Shown in pieces: positions 1 through 10,761 of a stretch of DNA of 13,711 bases. The notes under the pieces are model-generated. The model ran no database searches and was not told where the DNA came from. It worked only from the letters and a program-made list of their open reading frames with translations. This DNA comes from Oscillospiraceae bacterium (lineage in GTDB: Bacteria > Bacillota > Clostridia > Oscillospirales > UBA929). How positions within the stretch are numbered: position 1 is the stretch's first letter; the number at the start of each line of letters is the position of its first letter. The position numbers and the translations under genes are program-made. The DNA lies in NCBI GenBank assembly GCA_031271325.1, contig JAISVY010000002.1, positions 1 through 13,711 on the forward strand, given 5' to 3'.

Positions 1-589
1 TGTCCGTCACATATTCCTGCGCCACGATAACCAGCTTGTCGCCGATCAGGTAAAACTCCTGCCCCCATAAATCGCCGCGCAGTTCGATGACCGACACAAC
101 CTTCATCGCGGCGGCGTCGATGATGCGCAGCTTGTTGTCCGCCAGCGCGTAGAGATACTTCCCGTCGGTTTTGACGATATCGCCTTCATTCACGCCCGCG
201 ACCTGCTCGTTCGTATCGGAGAAATTCCCCGATGTGTCCGACGGAGCGGCGGACGCTCCCGCTTCGTTTTCGGCAGCACCGTCTGTTACCATATCGTCTG
301 CTCTCCAACCGCCGGCATCCGTCATCGCGCCGCGCTCTTTCAGCAGCTTGAGCAGCGTCTCTTTATTCCCGACCGCCGGAAGCGTTTCTTCCGCCTCGGT
401 TTCCGCCAGTATGCTGTCGATCATCTTGATTTTATACACGTCGCCGTCGCTGACAATGTTTTCCGGCGGTCTGTACAGCGCCGCACCGCTCCCGGCAGAG
501 TTCGCGCTCCCGCCGACAAGCAGCACCACGCTTACCGCAACTACCAGCAGCGCGGTAACCGACAGAATGATTCGTTTTTTCATTTTCAC
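1..589 (-). CDS. Secreted/membrane-anchored beta-propeller domain protein, N-terminal part (runs off left edge)
   Basis: Partial gene: 196 codons are visible and the C-terminus lies beyond position 1. The N-terminus (MKMKKR, then a hydrophobic stretch at about residues 7-27) is a signal peptide or membrane anchor. No lipobox cysteine follows it, so this is probably not a lipoprotein. Residues about 35-125 are a low-complexity Ala/Glu/Asp-rich linker. Residues 126-150 carry TNEQVAGVNEGDIVKTDGKY, which matches from memory the conserved opening motif (Q-V-x-G-V-x-E-x-D-I-V-K-T-D-G) of the secreted beta-propeller family Beta_propel (PF09826), followed by the first blades (KLRIIDAAAMKVVSVIEL). I chose the GTG at 589 because AGGAGG (597-602 on the complement) lies 7 nt upstream. 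The in-frame ATG at 583 would be 13 nt away. The biochemical function of the family is not established; an extracytoplasmic binding or scaffold role is inference. Confidence 0.82.
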   Translation of the reverse strand, partial: MKMKKRIILSVTALLVVAVSVVLLVGGSANSAGSGAALYRPPENIVSDGDVYKIKMIDSILAETEAEETLPAVGNKETLLKLLKERGAMTDAGGWRADDMVTDGAAENEAGASAAPSDTSGNFSDTNEQVAGVNEGDIVKTDGKYLYALADNKLRIIDAAAMKVVSVIELRGDLWGQEFYLIGDKLVIVAQEYVTD

Positions 590-615
590 AAGATCGCCTC
601 CTATTCATCCGTTTA

Positions 616-641
616 GACGTTACTTTTTGGCGTTTGTTCCC
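616..641 (-). promoter_or_regulatory. Possible ECF-sigma-like promoter of the left-edge propeller gene
   Basis: On the minus strand GGGAAC (complement of 636-641) and CGTC (complement of 616-619) are 16 nt apart, the style of the -35 GGAAC / -10 CGTC elements used by extracytoplasmic-function sigma factors. A start site near 608 would leave a leader of about 20 nt carrying the AGGAGG site. I found no sigma-A promoter with a good -10 between the rpoC terminator and this gene. The motif is short and could be chance. Confidence 0.3.
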
Positions 642-689
642 AAGGAAATTCCAGGGCCGGGTTTTCCGTATTTGCGTGATACCCAAAGA

Positions 690-723
690 TCAAAAATCCC
701 GGAAGCACGCGCTTCCGGGATTT
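690..723 (-). terminator. Rho-independent terminator after rpoC
   Basis: A perfect 13-bp stem (694-706 paired with 711-723; core ATCCCGGAAGC) with a 4-nt loop is followed, in the direction of rpoC transcription, by a run of five T residues that partly belongs to the stem. It begins 14 nt after the rpoC stop codon. It separates the rpoBC unit from the propeller gene downstream. Confidence 0.9.
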
Positions 724-737
724 GTTCGCTGTATTGA

Positions 738-3700
738 TCAATACTCGTAGTCTTCATATGTGTCCGCTTCGTATACCTGCGGGGTGCGGACAAGGTCGTA
801 GTCGGCGTATATTTCCATGCCGCTGCCGGCGGGGATCAGCTTGCCGATGATCACGTTTTCTTTCAGGCCGATCAGGCGGTCAACCTTGCCGCGCATGGCG
901 GCTTCGGTCAATACGCGCGTCGTCTCTTGGAAGGAGGCGGCGGAGAGGAAGCTCTCGGTGGCGAGCGACGCTTTCGTAATTCCCAGCAGCAGCGGGCTGA
1001 ACGAAGCCTCCTGCAGCTCGGTTTCGCCGTTCGCGATCCGTTCGCGCACCTCGGCGTTGCGGCGGTGAATCTCGTTCATGTCCGCCGTCGCGCCGATCAG
1101 CAACCCGGTGTCGCCCGCGTCCTCAATCCGCGCCTTGCGCATCATTTGGCGGGCAATGACTTCGATGTGCTTGTCGTTGATGTCAACGCCCTGCTGGCGG
1201 TATACGTGCTGAACCTCTTGAATCAGGTAGTCGTGCACGGCGCTCTCCCCGCGCACGGCCAGAATGTCGTGCGGGTTCAGCGCGCCCTCGGTCAGCTCTT
1301 CGCCCTTCTGCACCACTTGCCCCGGCTTGACCTTCATGGTGTAGGTCGAGGGGATTTGGTAGGTGCGGCTTTCCAGCGTATCGTCGTTTTTCACCGTCAC
1401 CATCCGCAGGGCGCCTTTACGCGCCTCCTCGATGCTGATCGCGCCGGTAATCTCGCTCAATGTGGCGGCGCGCTTGGGTTTCCGCGCCTCAAACAGCTCC
1501 TCGACGCGGGGCAGACCCTGTGTGATGTCCTCGCTGGTCGCGATGCCGCCGGTGTGGAAGGTACGCATTGTGAGCTGGGTGCCAGGCTCACCGATCGACT
1601 GCGCCGCGATGATGCCCACGCTTTCACCGACATTGACCGCTTCGCCGGTGGCGAGGTTGGAGCCGTAGCACTTGGCGCATACGCCGTGCCCGGCGCGGCA
1701 GGTGAGCAGCGAACGGATCTTGACCGCTTTGATTCCGGCGGCGATAATGCGGTTCGCCTCGCTCTCGGTCAGCAGCGTATCGGCGGCGACCAAGACATTG
1801 CCCGCGTCGTCGGTGACGTCGGCTGCGGTATACCGCCCGATCAGGCGGTCGCTCAGCGGCTCGATCACCTGCCCGGCGTCCCCGATTTCGGTGACGGTGA
1901 TGCCGTCCCGCGTCCCGCAGTCCAGCTCGCGGATGATCACATCCTGCGACACGTCCACAAGGCGGCGGGTCAGGTACCCGGAGTCGGCGGTGCGCAGGGC
2001 GGTATCGGCAAGCCCTTTGCGCGCGCCGCGGGAGGAGATGAAGTATTCCAAAACGGTCAGTCCCTCGCGGAAGTTGGACTTGATCGGAATCTCAATCGTC
2101 TTGCCGACCGTGTTGGCCAGCAGCCCGCGCATGCCGGCGAGCTGGCGGATCTGGTTCATGCTGCCGCGCGCGCCGGAGTGCGCCATCATATAGATGGGGT
2201 TGCGCTCGTCTAGGTTTTCGCGCATCGCGTTGGTTACCCGCCCGGTGGTCTGATCCCATTCGGTGATGACGAGGCGGTAGCGCTCGTCGTTGGTGATCAG
2301 TCCGCGCCGGTACTGGCGGTCTATGTCGGCGACCTTTTTCTCGGTCTGGCGGATCAGCTCTTTCTTTGCCTCCGGCACGGCCATGTCGGAGATCGAGATG
2401 GTGATCGCGCCCTTGGTGGAATAGTGGAACCCCTGCTGCTTGATCTTGTCCAGCACCTCGGCGCTCCGCGCGAAGCCGTGCTTCTTGATGCAGCGGTCGA
2501 TGATACGGCTCAGTTCCTTGCTGCCGGTCAGCGCGGTGATTTCCAGATCCAGCGCGTGTTCGGGGTCGGAGCGGTCTACATAACCCAAGTCCTGCGGGAT
2601 CGGCTGGTTGAAGATCAGGAAGCCGACGGTGGCGTCGATCAGCCGGGTGACCGTCTTCCCGTTATATTGGCCGCTGACGCGCACCTTGATCGGGGCGTGG
2701 ATACCGAGATACCCCTCGTCGTACGCCATCAGCGCCTCGTTGACGTCGCGGAACACATTATTCGCGCCCGGTTCGTCGCCGCGTGTCATGGTGAGATAGT
2801 ATGACCCAAGCACCATGTCCTGCGTGGGCACGGTGACCGGTCTGCCGTCCTTCGGGTGGAGCAGGTTGTTGGCCGAGAGCATCAGGAAACGCGCCTCGGA
2901 CTGCGCCTCCGCCGAGAGCGGGACGTGTACGGCCATCTGGTCGCCGTCAAAGTCGGCGTTATACGCCGTGCAGACCAGCGGATGCAGTTTCAGCGCGCGC
3001 CCCTCGACCAAAACAGGCTCAAAGGCTTGAATGCCCAGACGGTGCAGGGTCGGAGCGCGGTTCAGCAGCACCGGGTGTTCGGAGATGATAACCTCCAGCG
3101 CGTCCCATACCTCGGTGCGGGCGCGCTCCACCATCTTCTTGGCCGACTTGATGTTGGTGGCGATCGAATCCTCCACCAGCTTCTTCATGACAAACGGCTT
3201 AAACAGTTCCAGCGCCATTTCCTTCGGCAGACCGCACTGGTAAATCTTCAGCTCGGGACCGACGACGATGACGCTGCGCCCGGAATAGTCCACACGCTTG
3301 CCCAGAAGGTTCTGGCGGAACCGCCCCTGTTTGCCCTTCAGCAGGTCGGACAGGCTCTTCAGCGCGCGGTTGTTCGGCCCGGTGACCGGGCGCCCGCGGC
3401 GGCCGTTGTCGATCAGCGCGTCCACGGCCTCCTGCAGCATCCGCTTCTCGTTGCGCACGATGATGTCGGGCGCGCCGAGCTGCAGCAGCTTCAAGAGACG
3501 GTTGTTGCGGTTGATCACGCGGCGGTAGAGGTCGTTTAAGTCGCTGGTCGCGAAGCGCCCGCCGTCCAGCTGCACCATCGGGCGCAGTTCGGGCGGGATG
3601 ACCGGCACGACGTCCATGATCATCCACTCCGGGCGGTTGCCGGAGGTGCGGAACGCCTCCACCACCTCCAGACGCTTGATCAGGCGCATCTTCTTTTGGC

Positions 3701-4295
3701 TGGAGGCTTCCTTCAGCTCGCCGCGAAGCTCCGCCGCGAGCTTGTCGCAGTCGATCTTCGCGAGCAGCTTCTTGACGGCTTCCGCGCCCATGTCGGCCTC
3801 GAAGTCGTCTTCGTATTTCTCGCGGAAATCGCGGTATTCCTTTTCGGAGAGGATTTGCTTCTCGGCCAGCGGTGTGTCGCCCGGATCGATGACGATATAT
3901 GAGGCGAAGTAGAGCACCTTCTCGAGCAGGCGGGGCGACATATTCAAAATCAGCCCCATCCGGGACGGGATGCCTTTAAAATACCAGATGTGGCTGACCG
4001 GCGCGGCCAGCTGGATGTGCCCCATCCGCTCGCGGCGCACCTTGGAGCGCGTAACTTCTACGCCGCAGCGGTCGCATATGCGCCCCTTGTAGCGCACCTT
4101 TTTGTATTTGCCGCAATAGCATTCCCAGTCCTTCTGCGGGCCAAAAATGCGTTCGCAGAACAGCCCGTCGCGCTCCGGCTTGAGCGTACGGTAGTTGATC
4201 GTCTCCGGCTTCTTGACCTCGCCGCGCGACCATTCCAGCATCAGCTCGGGTGACGCCAGCCCTATCTTAATCGCTTCAAATTCCGCGTAGCTCAT
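738..4295 (-). CDS. rpoC: DNA-directed RNA polymerase subunit beta'
   Basis: The largest subunit of core RNA polymerase carries the catalytic magnesium site and much of the DNA clamp. The protein is 1185 residues, normal for Bacillota. Visible landmarks: the N-terminal zinc ribbon cysteines C59, C61, C74 and C77; the active-site loop NADFDGD at 446-452, whose three aspartates bind Mg2+; the bridge helix around 757-783 (GARKGLADTALRTADSGYL); the second zinc site C793, C866, C873, C876; and the trigger helix/loop AAQSIGEPGTQLTMRTFHTGG at about 897-917. The trigger loop has no large insertion like that of Proteobacteria. The reading frame is open 36 codons further upstream, but the start MSYAEFEAIKIGLASPE at 4295 fits the family and has GAAAGGG 8 nt upstream. 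The gene is cotranscribed with rpoB across an unusually structured 146-nt gap and ends at a strong terminator. Confidence 0.98.
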   Translation of the reverse strand: MSYAEFEAIKIGLASPELMLEWSRGEVKKPETINYRTLKPERDGLFCERIFGPQKDWECYCGKYKKVRYKGRICDRCGVEVTRSKVRRERMGHIQLAAPVSHIWYFKGIPSRMGLILNMSPRLLEKVLYFASYIVIDPGDTPLAEKQILSEKEYRDFREKYEDDFEADMGAEAVKKLLAKIDCDKLAAELRGELKEASSQKKMRLIKRLEVVEAFRTSGNRPEWMIMDVVPVIPPELRPMVQLDGGRFATSDLNDLYRRVINRNNRLLKLLQLGAPDIIVRNEKRMLQEAVDALIDNGRRGRPVTGPNNRALKSLSDLLKGKQGRFRQNLLGKRVDYSGRSVIVVGPELKIYQCGLPKEMALELFKPFVMKKLVEDSIATNIKSAKKMVERARTEVWDALEVIISEHPVLLNRAPTLHRLGIQAFEPVLVEGRALKLHPLVCTAYNADFDGDQMAVHVPLSAEAQSEARFLMLSANNLLHPKDGRPVTVPTQDMVLGSYYLTMTRGDEPGANNVFRDVNEALMAYDEGYLGIHAPIKVRVSGQYNGKTVTRLIDATVGFLIFNQPIPQDLGYVDRSDPEHALDLEITALTGSKELSRIIDRCIKKHGFARSAEVLDKIKQQGFHYSTKGAITISISDMAVPEAKKELIRQTEKKVADIDRQYRRGLITNDERYRLVITEWDQTTGRVTNAMRENLDERNPIYMMAHSGARGSMNQIRQLAGMRGLLANTVGKTIEIPIKSNFREGLTVLEYFISSRGARKGLADTALRTADSGYLTRRLVDVSQDVIIRELDCGTRDGITVTEIGDAGQVIEPLSDRLIGRYTAADVTDDAGNVLVAADTLLTESEANRIIAAGIKAVKIRSLLTCRAGHGVCAKCYGSNLATGEAVNVGESVGIIAAQSIGEPGTQLTMRTFHTGGIATSEDITQGLPRVEELFEARKPKRAATLSEITGAISIEEARKGALRMVTVKNDDTLESRTYQIPSTYTMKVKPGQVVQKGEELTEGALNPHDILAVRGESAVHDYLIQEVQHVYRQQGVDINDKHIEVIARQMMRKARIEDAGDTGLLIGATADMNEIHRRNAEVRERIANGETELQEASFSPLLLGITKASLATESFLSAASFQETTRVLTEAAMRGKVDRLIGLKENVIIGKLIPAGSGMEIYADYDLVRTPQVYEADTYEDYEY

Positions 4296-4303
4296 GTTAT
4301 ACG

Positions 4304-4392
4304 CCCTTTCTGCAATGCCTTGAAAGGCTGACGCCTTTCTCGGGTAAGAATACGGAAACCGCTCCGCCGGAGCGAATCCGCCTGCGCGGCGG
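4304..4392 (-). promoter_or_regulatory. Structured rpoB-rpoC intergenic RNA: three hairpins before the rpoC ribosome binding site
   Basis: The 146-nt gap between rpoB and rpoC contains, in transcription order, three inverted repeats: CCGCC/GGCGG (4378-4382 with 4388-4392), CGCTCC/GGAGCG with a 3-nt loop (4360-4365 with 4369-4374), and GAAAGGC/GCCTTTC with a 4-nt loop (4322-4328 with 4333-4339). None is followed by a T run, so they do not look like terminators. The rpoC ribosome binding site GAAAGGG (complement of 4304-4310) repeats the first arm of the third hairpin, so the CCTTTC arm could pair with either. The repeats are seen directly; a regulatory role is inference. Confidence 0.45.
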
Positions 4393-4441
4393 GTCTGATT
4401 CACGGGGGTTATAAGCGCGGCGTACGCGGCGCTGCAGTCCC

Positions 4442-8128
<3,687 letters not shown>

Positions 8129-8325
8129 GGGCAGCATCAACTCCAAATATATAATGGGATTCCGCGGCGCAAGAGAGGTCTGGGGGCTGCGTATGATGAC
8201 ACACACGGATGTCTGTATAATTCTTCTCGACACGGGCTTGCTTTTTACACGATTTGGTGGTATCCTTTATGAGGAAAAAGATTGCGCCGCCGCATGTCCG
8301 CGCGAAAATAGGCAAAACACGCTGA
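8129..8325 (-). other. Long 5' leader of rpoB mRNA
   Basis: About 200 nt separate the predicted rpoB transcription start from the ATG. The leader contains a 9-bp complementary pair: GCGGCGCAA near its 5' end (complement of 8282-8290) and TTGCGCCGC shortly before the ribosome binding site (complement of 8164-8172). These could close a domain of about 110 nt. I recognise no known riboswitch or T-box core in it, and no convincing leader peptide with its own ribosome binding site. Confidence 0.4.
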
Positions 8326-8331
8326 ATCTAA

Positions 8332-8360
8332 ATTATAATAGTTTTTTCCTCCTTTGTCAA
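8332..8360 (-). promoter_or_regulatory. Consensus sigma-A promoter of rpoBC
   Basis: On the minus strand TTGACA (complement of 8355-8360) and TATAAT (complement of 8332-8337) are separated by exactly 17 bp, a perfect match to the housekeeping consensus. Just upstream of the -35 box, two A-tracts about 10-11 bp apart (complement of 8364-8367 and 8374-8378) look like an UP-element-type enhancer. The start site should fall near 8323-8327. This gives rpoBC its own strong promoter, independent of the kinase gene upstream. Confidence 0.9.
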
Positions 8361-8393
8361 GAGTTTTCCGAAGTTTTTCACATAAATGTCCAA

Positions 8394-8426
8394 CAACCCC
8401 TGTAACCCTTGCGGTTACAGGGGTTG
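8394..8426 (-). terminator. Hairpin after the histidine kinase gene (probable terminator)
   Basis: A perfect 14-bp stem (8394-8407 with 8413-8426, CAACCCCTGTAACC and its complement) with a 5-nt loop lies 53 nt after the kinase stop codon and about 34 bp upstream of the rpoB -35 box. Neither strand has a good T run after the stem (TTGGACATTT on the minus strand), so termination may be incomplete. It could instead act as a transcript-end stabiliser. Confidence 0.6.
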
Positions 8427-8479
8427 CTTGACTGTGTCACTTCAAAATCTTCCGCGCCGGTTTGCGGACAGCCGGACGG

Positions 8480-10624
8480 TCAAGAATCGTCCCCGTCCTG
8501 ACGGTTCAGCAGATTCCCGACCGCCGCGAAAATTTCGCGGTATGGGTGGTAGCCGGCGTTCTCCGGCGGCGGCGCGGGCGCTTCCGGCACGGTTGACGGC
8601 TCCGCCGCGAGCGGGAGGGTCAGGGTTACTTTGAACAGGTCGCCGTCGGCGGAGAGGGCGCACGAGCCGTTTTGCAGCTCCATAAAACTCTTCACGATGG
8701 CAAGCCCCAAACCGCTGCCTTCGGTTGACCGCGCCTCGTCGCCCCGCGCGAACCGCTCAAACAGGCGGTCGGTGCCGCCGCCCTCCAGCGGCTGGGCGGA
8801 GATGTTGCGCAGCGTGATCACGGCGTTCGCGCCTTCCTCTTTTGTGTCGATGTATACGCGGGTGCCCGGCATTGCGTACTTCTCGGCGTTGCGCAGCAGG
8901 TTCTCAAAGACGCGGCAGAGCATCTTGCCGTCGGCCAGCACCGCCCCGCAGCCGCCCGAGACGCGCACGTCCAGCGGCACCGCGCGGAGCCGGTCGCCCA
9001 CCTCGCCGAGCGACTGCTCGATCAGCTGGCTCAGGTCGAGCGCCTCCGGCACGGCGCGCGTCTCGCCGGACGACGCCTTGCTCGCCTCGAACAGGTCCTC
9101 GGTCAGGGTTTGCAGACGCCGCGCCTTCTGCCGGACAATGCCCAGATATTTCGGCGCGTCGGGCGCGTCCAGCCCCTCGCTGTCCAAGAGGTCGGAATAG
9201 GTGATCACCGAGGTCAGCGGGGTGCGCAGGTCGTGGGATACGTTGGTGATCAGCTCGTTCTTCATGCGCTGGCTGGTCAGCTCCTTCTCCACGGCGATCT
9301 TTAAGCCGTCGGTCGCGGCGTTGAGGTCGCGCGCCATCTGCCGCGCCACGCCGCCGCCGGTCAGCGCCACCGGTGTGTTGTAATCCCCTTTGGCCAGCCG
9401 CCGCAGACCCTTGGCCACATGCGCGAGCCGCACCGATTTATATACCGAGCGCACGGCGGCGCAGAGCAGCAGCGGGAACGTGATCAGCACGGCTTCCCCG
9501 GCATACGGGGCGGCGGACAGAAAAAGAATCAGCATCAAAAGCAAGCCGGCAACGGCCCAGATCACACTCTTCCAGACCAGCGGCAGACCGGAGAAGAAAG
9601 CGCCGGCCGCCCGCGCGGCGGGTTTCAGCCCGTACTTCCAAGCGAATCGGAAGATCGCCGAAAAGATCACATAGATCAAGGTGTGGCGTAAAAACGAACG
9701 GTCTTTGATCCGTTTCATGGCGCACAACAGCCACCAGAGCGTGACGGCGGCGAATAAGCCGGTGAATACGCCGCTGAAAATTTGGGAGCGGTTAAAATTG
9801 TTCATGCGCATACCGCCAACGAACGCGTAGTTTACCCATTCGCAAAGCACCCCGGTGATGATCACGGCGAACAGCGACAAGTCGAGCCACGGCCGGTCGA
9901 AGAGCGGCGACAGTTTCACGTTTTCGCGGTAGGGGCGCTGCAACGCTTCGCCGCCCGCGCGCCCGCAGGTGAGCAGCAGGTGGATCAGGCAGAGTACGGC
10001 GAGCGCGGCGGTCAGGATAAACACCGCGGCGAGCCGCCACATCAGCGCTCCCTGCCTCTCATACTGCGTCCGCAGCTCCTCAATATACCCGTTGGTCAGC
10101 GAAAAGGCGACCGTCCCGGCGTTTCTTTCTTCATAGTCGTTATACCTTTCTGCCGTATACCCGTCCGGGTTCATGTTCTGCCAGCGAATCTCCTCATAGG
10201 TCGGCATCCCTTCCGTGATGCGGCTTGTGACGTTCCGCCCGATCTGTTCCCGGCTTAATTGTGTGTTGCTCGCGGTCAGGTAAGCCGCCTCGACGCGGAA
10301 CTGAACACGGGTTGAGTTTTGAAGCCCTTTTTCGTTCTGTTTATACTGCGCCAAAGCGTTCGTTTGGTTGTCCGCATACCAGCCGATTTTGCTGATAAAA
10401 CTGTCATACTCCATACTGGCAATTCTGAATAGGTACCGGCTGTTTTCGAGCGACACCCCGGACAGATGGTCATCAAGGGTGATCTCCCGCCCGTATTCGC
10501 CGCCCCGCGTCTCCGTATGGAGATAAAACGCCGTCAGCGTGAACGCCACGACACATCCTACCAAAAGGAAAAACGAAACCGCCTTCACCGCCGTATGGCG
10601 GCTGAAATTTCTCATCTGTGCCAT
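8480..10624 (-). CDS. Multi-pass membrane sensor histidine kinase
   Basis: A 714-residue sensor kinase of a two-component system, partner of the response regulator just upstream. TM1 is at about 13-35, followed by an extracytoplasmic domain at about 36-192. About six further hydrophobic segments follow (near 194-219, 246-270, 282-303, 310-330, 350-371 and 376-394), giving around seven in total. A HAMP-like linker (400-420) leads to the dimerisation domain with NELITNVSHDLRTPLTS, the phospho-accepting histidine being H464. The ATPase domain has the N box ENLLRNAEKYA (N575/N579), an F-box region LFERFARGD (621-629) and the G2 motif TEGSGLGLAI (634-643). The classical DxGxG1 motif is degenerate (RNISAQPL), as I recall is common in this clostridial kinase subgroup. 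An extra Pro-rich tail of about 40 residues follows the kinase core. The start at 10624 is set by GGAGG 8 nt upstream. The signal sensed is unknown. Confidence 0.92.
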   Translation of the reverse strand: MAQMRNFSRHTAVKAVSFFLLVGCVVAFTLTAFYLHTETRGGEYGREITLDDHLSGVSLENSRYLFRIASMEYDSFISKIGWYADNQTNALAQYKQNEKGLQNSTRVQFRVEAAYLTASNTQLSREQIGRNVTSRITEGMPTYEEIRWQNMNPDGYTAERYNDYEERNAGTVAFSLTNGYIEELRTQYERQGALMWRLAAVFILTAALAVLCLIHLLLTCGRAGGEALQRPYRENVKLSPLFDRPWLDLSLFAVIITGVLCEWVNYAFVGGMRMNNFNRSQIFSGVFTGLFAAVTLWWLLCAMKRIKDRSFLRHTLIYVIFSAIFRFAWKYGLKPAARAAGAFFSGLPLVWKSVIWAVAGLLLMLILFLSAAPYAGEAVLITFPLLLCAAVRSVYKSVRLAHVAKGLRRLAKGDYNTPVALTGGGVARQMARDLNAATDGLKIAVEKELTSQRMKNELITNVSHDLRTPLTSVITYSDLLDSEGLDAPDAPKYLGIVRQKARRLQTLTEDLFEASKASSGETRAVPEALDLSQLIEQSLGEVGDRLRAVPLDVRVSGGCGAVLADGKMLCRVFENLLRNAEKYAMPGTRVYIDTKEEGANAVITLRNISAQPLEGGGTDRLFERFARGDEARSTEGSGLGLAIVKSFMELQNGSCALSADGDLFKVTLTLPLAAEPSTVPEAPAPPPENAGYHPYREIFAAVGNLLNRQDGDDS

Positions 10625-10761
10625 TCTAAAAACCTCCGCTCCGGTTTGTGATAAAACGTTCCGAGCGCGGCTCGCGGCCGGCCGCCTTTCGCGTTCCGTC
10701 TGCGCTCGCGGGCTCGCTGTGACGGCAAGCTCCAAGTCTCCCTGTGCGCCGGCGGAGCCGT
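10625..10761. other. Regulator-kinase intergenic gap with GC-rich dyads
   Basis: A 137-bp gap, long for a regulator-kinase pair, separates the two genes. It contains the 12-bp palindrome GCGGCCGGCCGC (10674-10685) enclosed by a 7-bp inverted repeat CGAGCGC/GCGCTCG (10662-10668 with 10702-10708). No T run follows on the minus strand, so this is not a standard terminator, though it might lower kinase expression relative to the regulator. The kinase frame is open through part of the gap but has no ribosome binding site there, so I see no gene in it. Confidence 0.35.

Noticed and set aside
171..737. A Ser/Pro-rich 188-codon plus-strand frame over the left-edge propeller gene
   Set aside because: It is a mirror frame of the signal-peptide protein on the minus strand. 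It also crosses the rpoC terminator and has no translation signals.
927..2213. A 428-codon open frame on the plus strand, opposite rpoC
   Set aside because: It lies entirely within conserved rpoC and has the same mirror-frame composition (runs of HVRRR, DQQPG, LADDH). There is no promoter or ribosome binding site.
4296..4403. A 36-codon N-terminal extension of RpoC
   Set aside because: The frame is open through the gap, but the family start MSYAEFEAIK has a proper ribosome binding site, and the extension has low-complexity, non-conserved composition over hairpins.
8571..8589. A 19-bp exact repeat shared with the zinc-ribbon gene (about 13251-13269)
   Set aside because: Both copies encode the same low-complexity PEAPAP linker on the same strand. 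Biased composition explains the match better than a mobile or regulatory repeat.
10625..10735. A 37-residue N-terminal extension of the histidine kinase
   Set aside because: It would start at TTG with no ribosome binding site. GGAGG lies 8 nt before ATG 10624, and the membrane helix then begins at a normal distance from the N-terminus.
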